Origin: Pseudomonas fluorescens Q2-87
Lineage (GTDB): Bacteria; Pseudomonadota; Gammaproteobacteria; Pseudomonadales; Pseudomonadaceae
DNA length: 64,000 nt
Reading direction: 5' to 3'
Assembly: GCF_000281895.1 (NCBI RefSeq)
Contig: NZ_CM001558.1
Location: 248,001-312,000, forward strand
Each line of letters begins with the position of its first letter. The first letter of the stretch is position 1. The notes beneath the pieces are model-generated. The model made no database searches. It saw only the letters and a program-made list of their open reading frames with translations, and was not told the origin of the DNA. A program made the translations under genes and the position numbers. Positions 63,856-64,000 of this stretch are shown piece by piece.

Positions 63856-64000
63856 TTGCTTGGAAAAAAGCTCCTTGTATATATCCAAATAGAATAACCA
63901 AATGAATAAATATGATTTAAAGATATATTGATCCCCTGTTATGGTTTGTCCCGTACAGCGAGATCGCCTACTGCGAATCGCACGTGACCTTTAAGGAATG

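Noticed and set aside
63998..64000. ATG at the very end of the window as a gene start
   Set aside because: AAGGA directly abuts it with no spacing, so it is more likely part of a ribosome site for a start codon just beyond the window; no coding sequence is visible to judge.

Overview
The window looks like a chromosomal segment of a fluorescens-group Pseudomonas. It is GC-rich, dense in core genes, and carries Pseudomonas-type regulators (AlgQ, the KPAA-repeat protein AlgP), an LsfA-type peroxiredoxin, an OprD-family porin and at least ten REP hairpins of the kind common in P. fluorescens genomes. From memory, the gene order follows the P. aeruginosa hemY-dsbH-algQ-FKBP-algP ... hemB-ppk-ppx ... 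trxA-rho-ubiD ... zapA-ssrS ... ygfB-pepP-ubiH-ubiI ... gcvT-gcvH ... argE-argA neighbourhood, with accessory insertions. There is no rRNA, tRNA, prophage, insertion sequence or CRISPR array. The only structured RNA gene recognised is 6S RNA.

Layout. 1-7.8 kb: end of hemY, a DsbB-type oxidase, algQ, a periplasmic FKBP, algP, a TIGR02444 protein, the ABC-F protein YheS, a small MscS-like channel and a LysE exporter. 7.9-13.5 kb: a four-gene envelope cluster on the minus strand (COG3014 lipoprotein, YcfL, LpoB-like protein and a second CsgG/LpoB-like protein), facing a cytochrome c-FTR1 iron permease fusion. 13.5-22 kb: yaiI-like gene, elbB, a sterol-desaturase-like protein, a DedA protein, then hemB-ppk facing ppx; a strong Pho-box-like promoter precedes hemB. 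22-25.9 kb: an amino-acid-type ABC importer and a divergent FadR-type regulator, inserted between ppx and trxA. 26-34.5 kb: trxA, rho, ubiD with a ferredoxin reductase, a ChaC-like protein, glpT with two GlpR-type operators, a quinone reductase and a FliL-like protein.

34.5-46.3 kb: an RbbA-type exporter cluster, an EVE-domain protein, a 48-residue membrane protein, the fthC-ssrS-zapA-TIGR02449 cluster, then ygfB-pepP-ubiH-ubiI. 46.4-55.8 kb: periplasmic binding protein and permease of a ferric iron ABC importer (no ATPase nearby), gcvT-gcvH without gcvP, a DUF2388 protein, NfeD plus stomatin, a lone GspE/PilB-type ATPase, and an ACT-like protein divergent from an Lrp/AsnC regulator. 55.9-64 kb: a CYTH-CHAD protein, argE-like and argA genes, an OprD porin, a HepT/MntA toxin-antitoxin pair and lsfA.

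The most unusual structure is the HEPN-MNT pair. It sits between two nearly identical 45-base intrinsic terminators, as if it had been inserted at the oprD terminator with duplication of that terminator. Other signals worth checking are the Pho box before hemB-ppk, the GlpR operator pair before glpT, a perfect 32-base palindrome just after 6S RNA, and the duplicated LpoB-like gene cluster.
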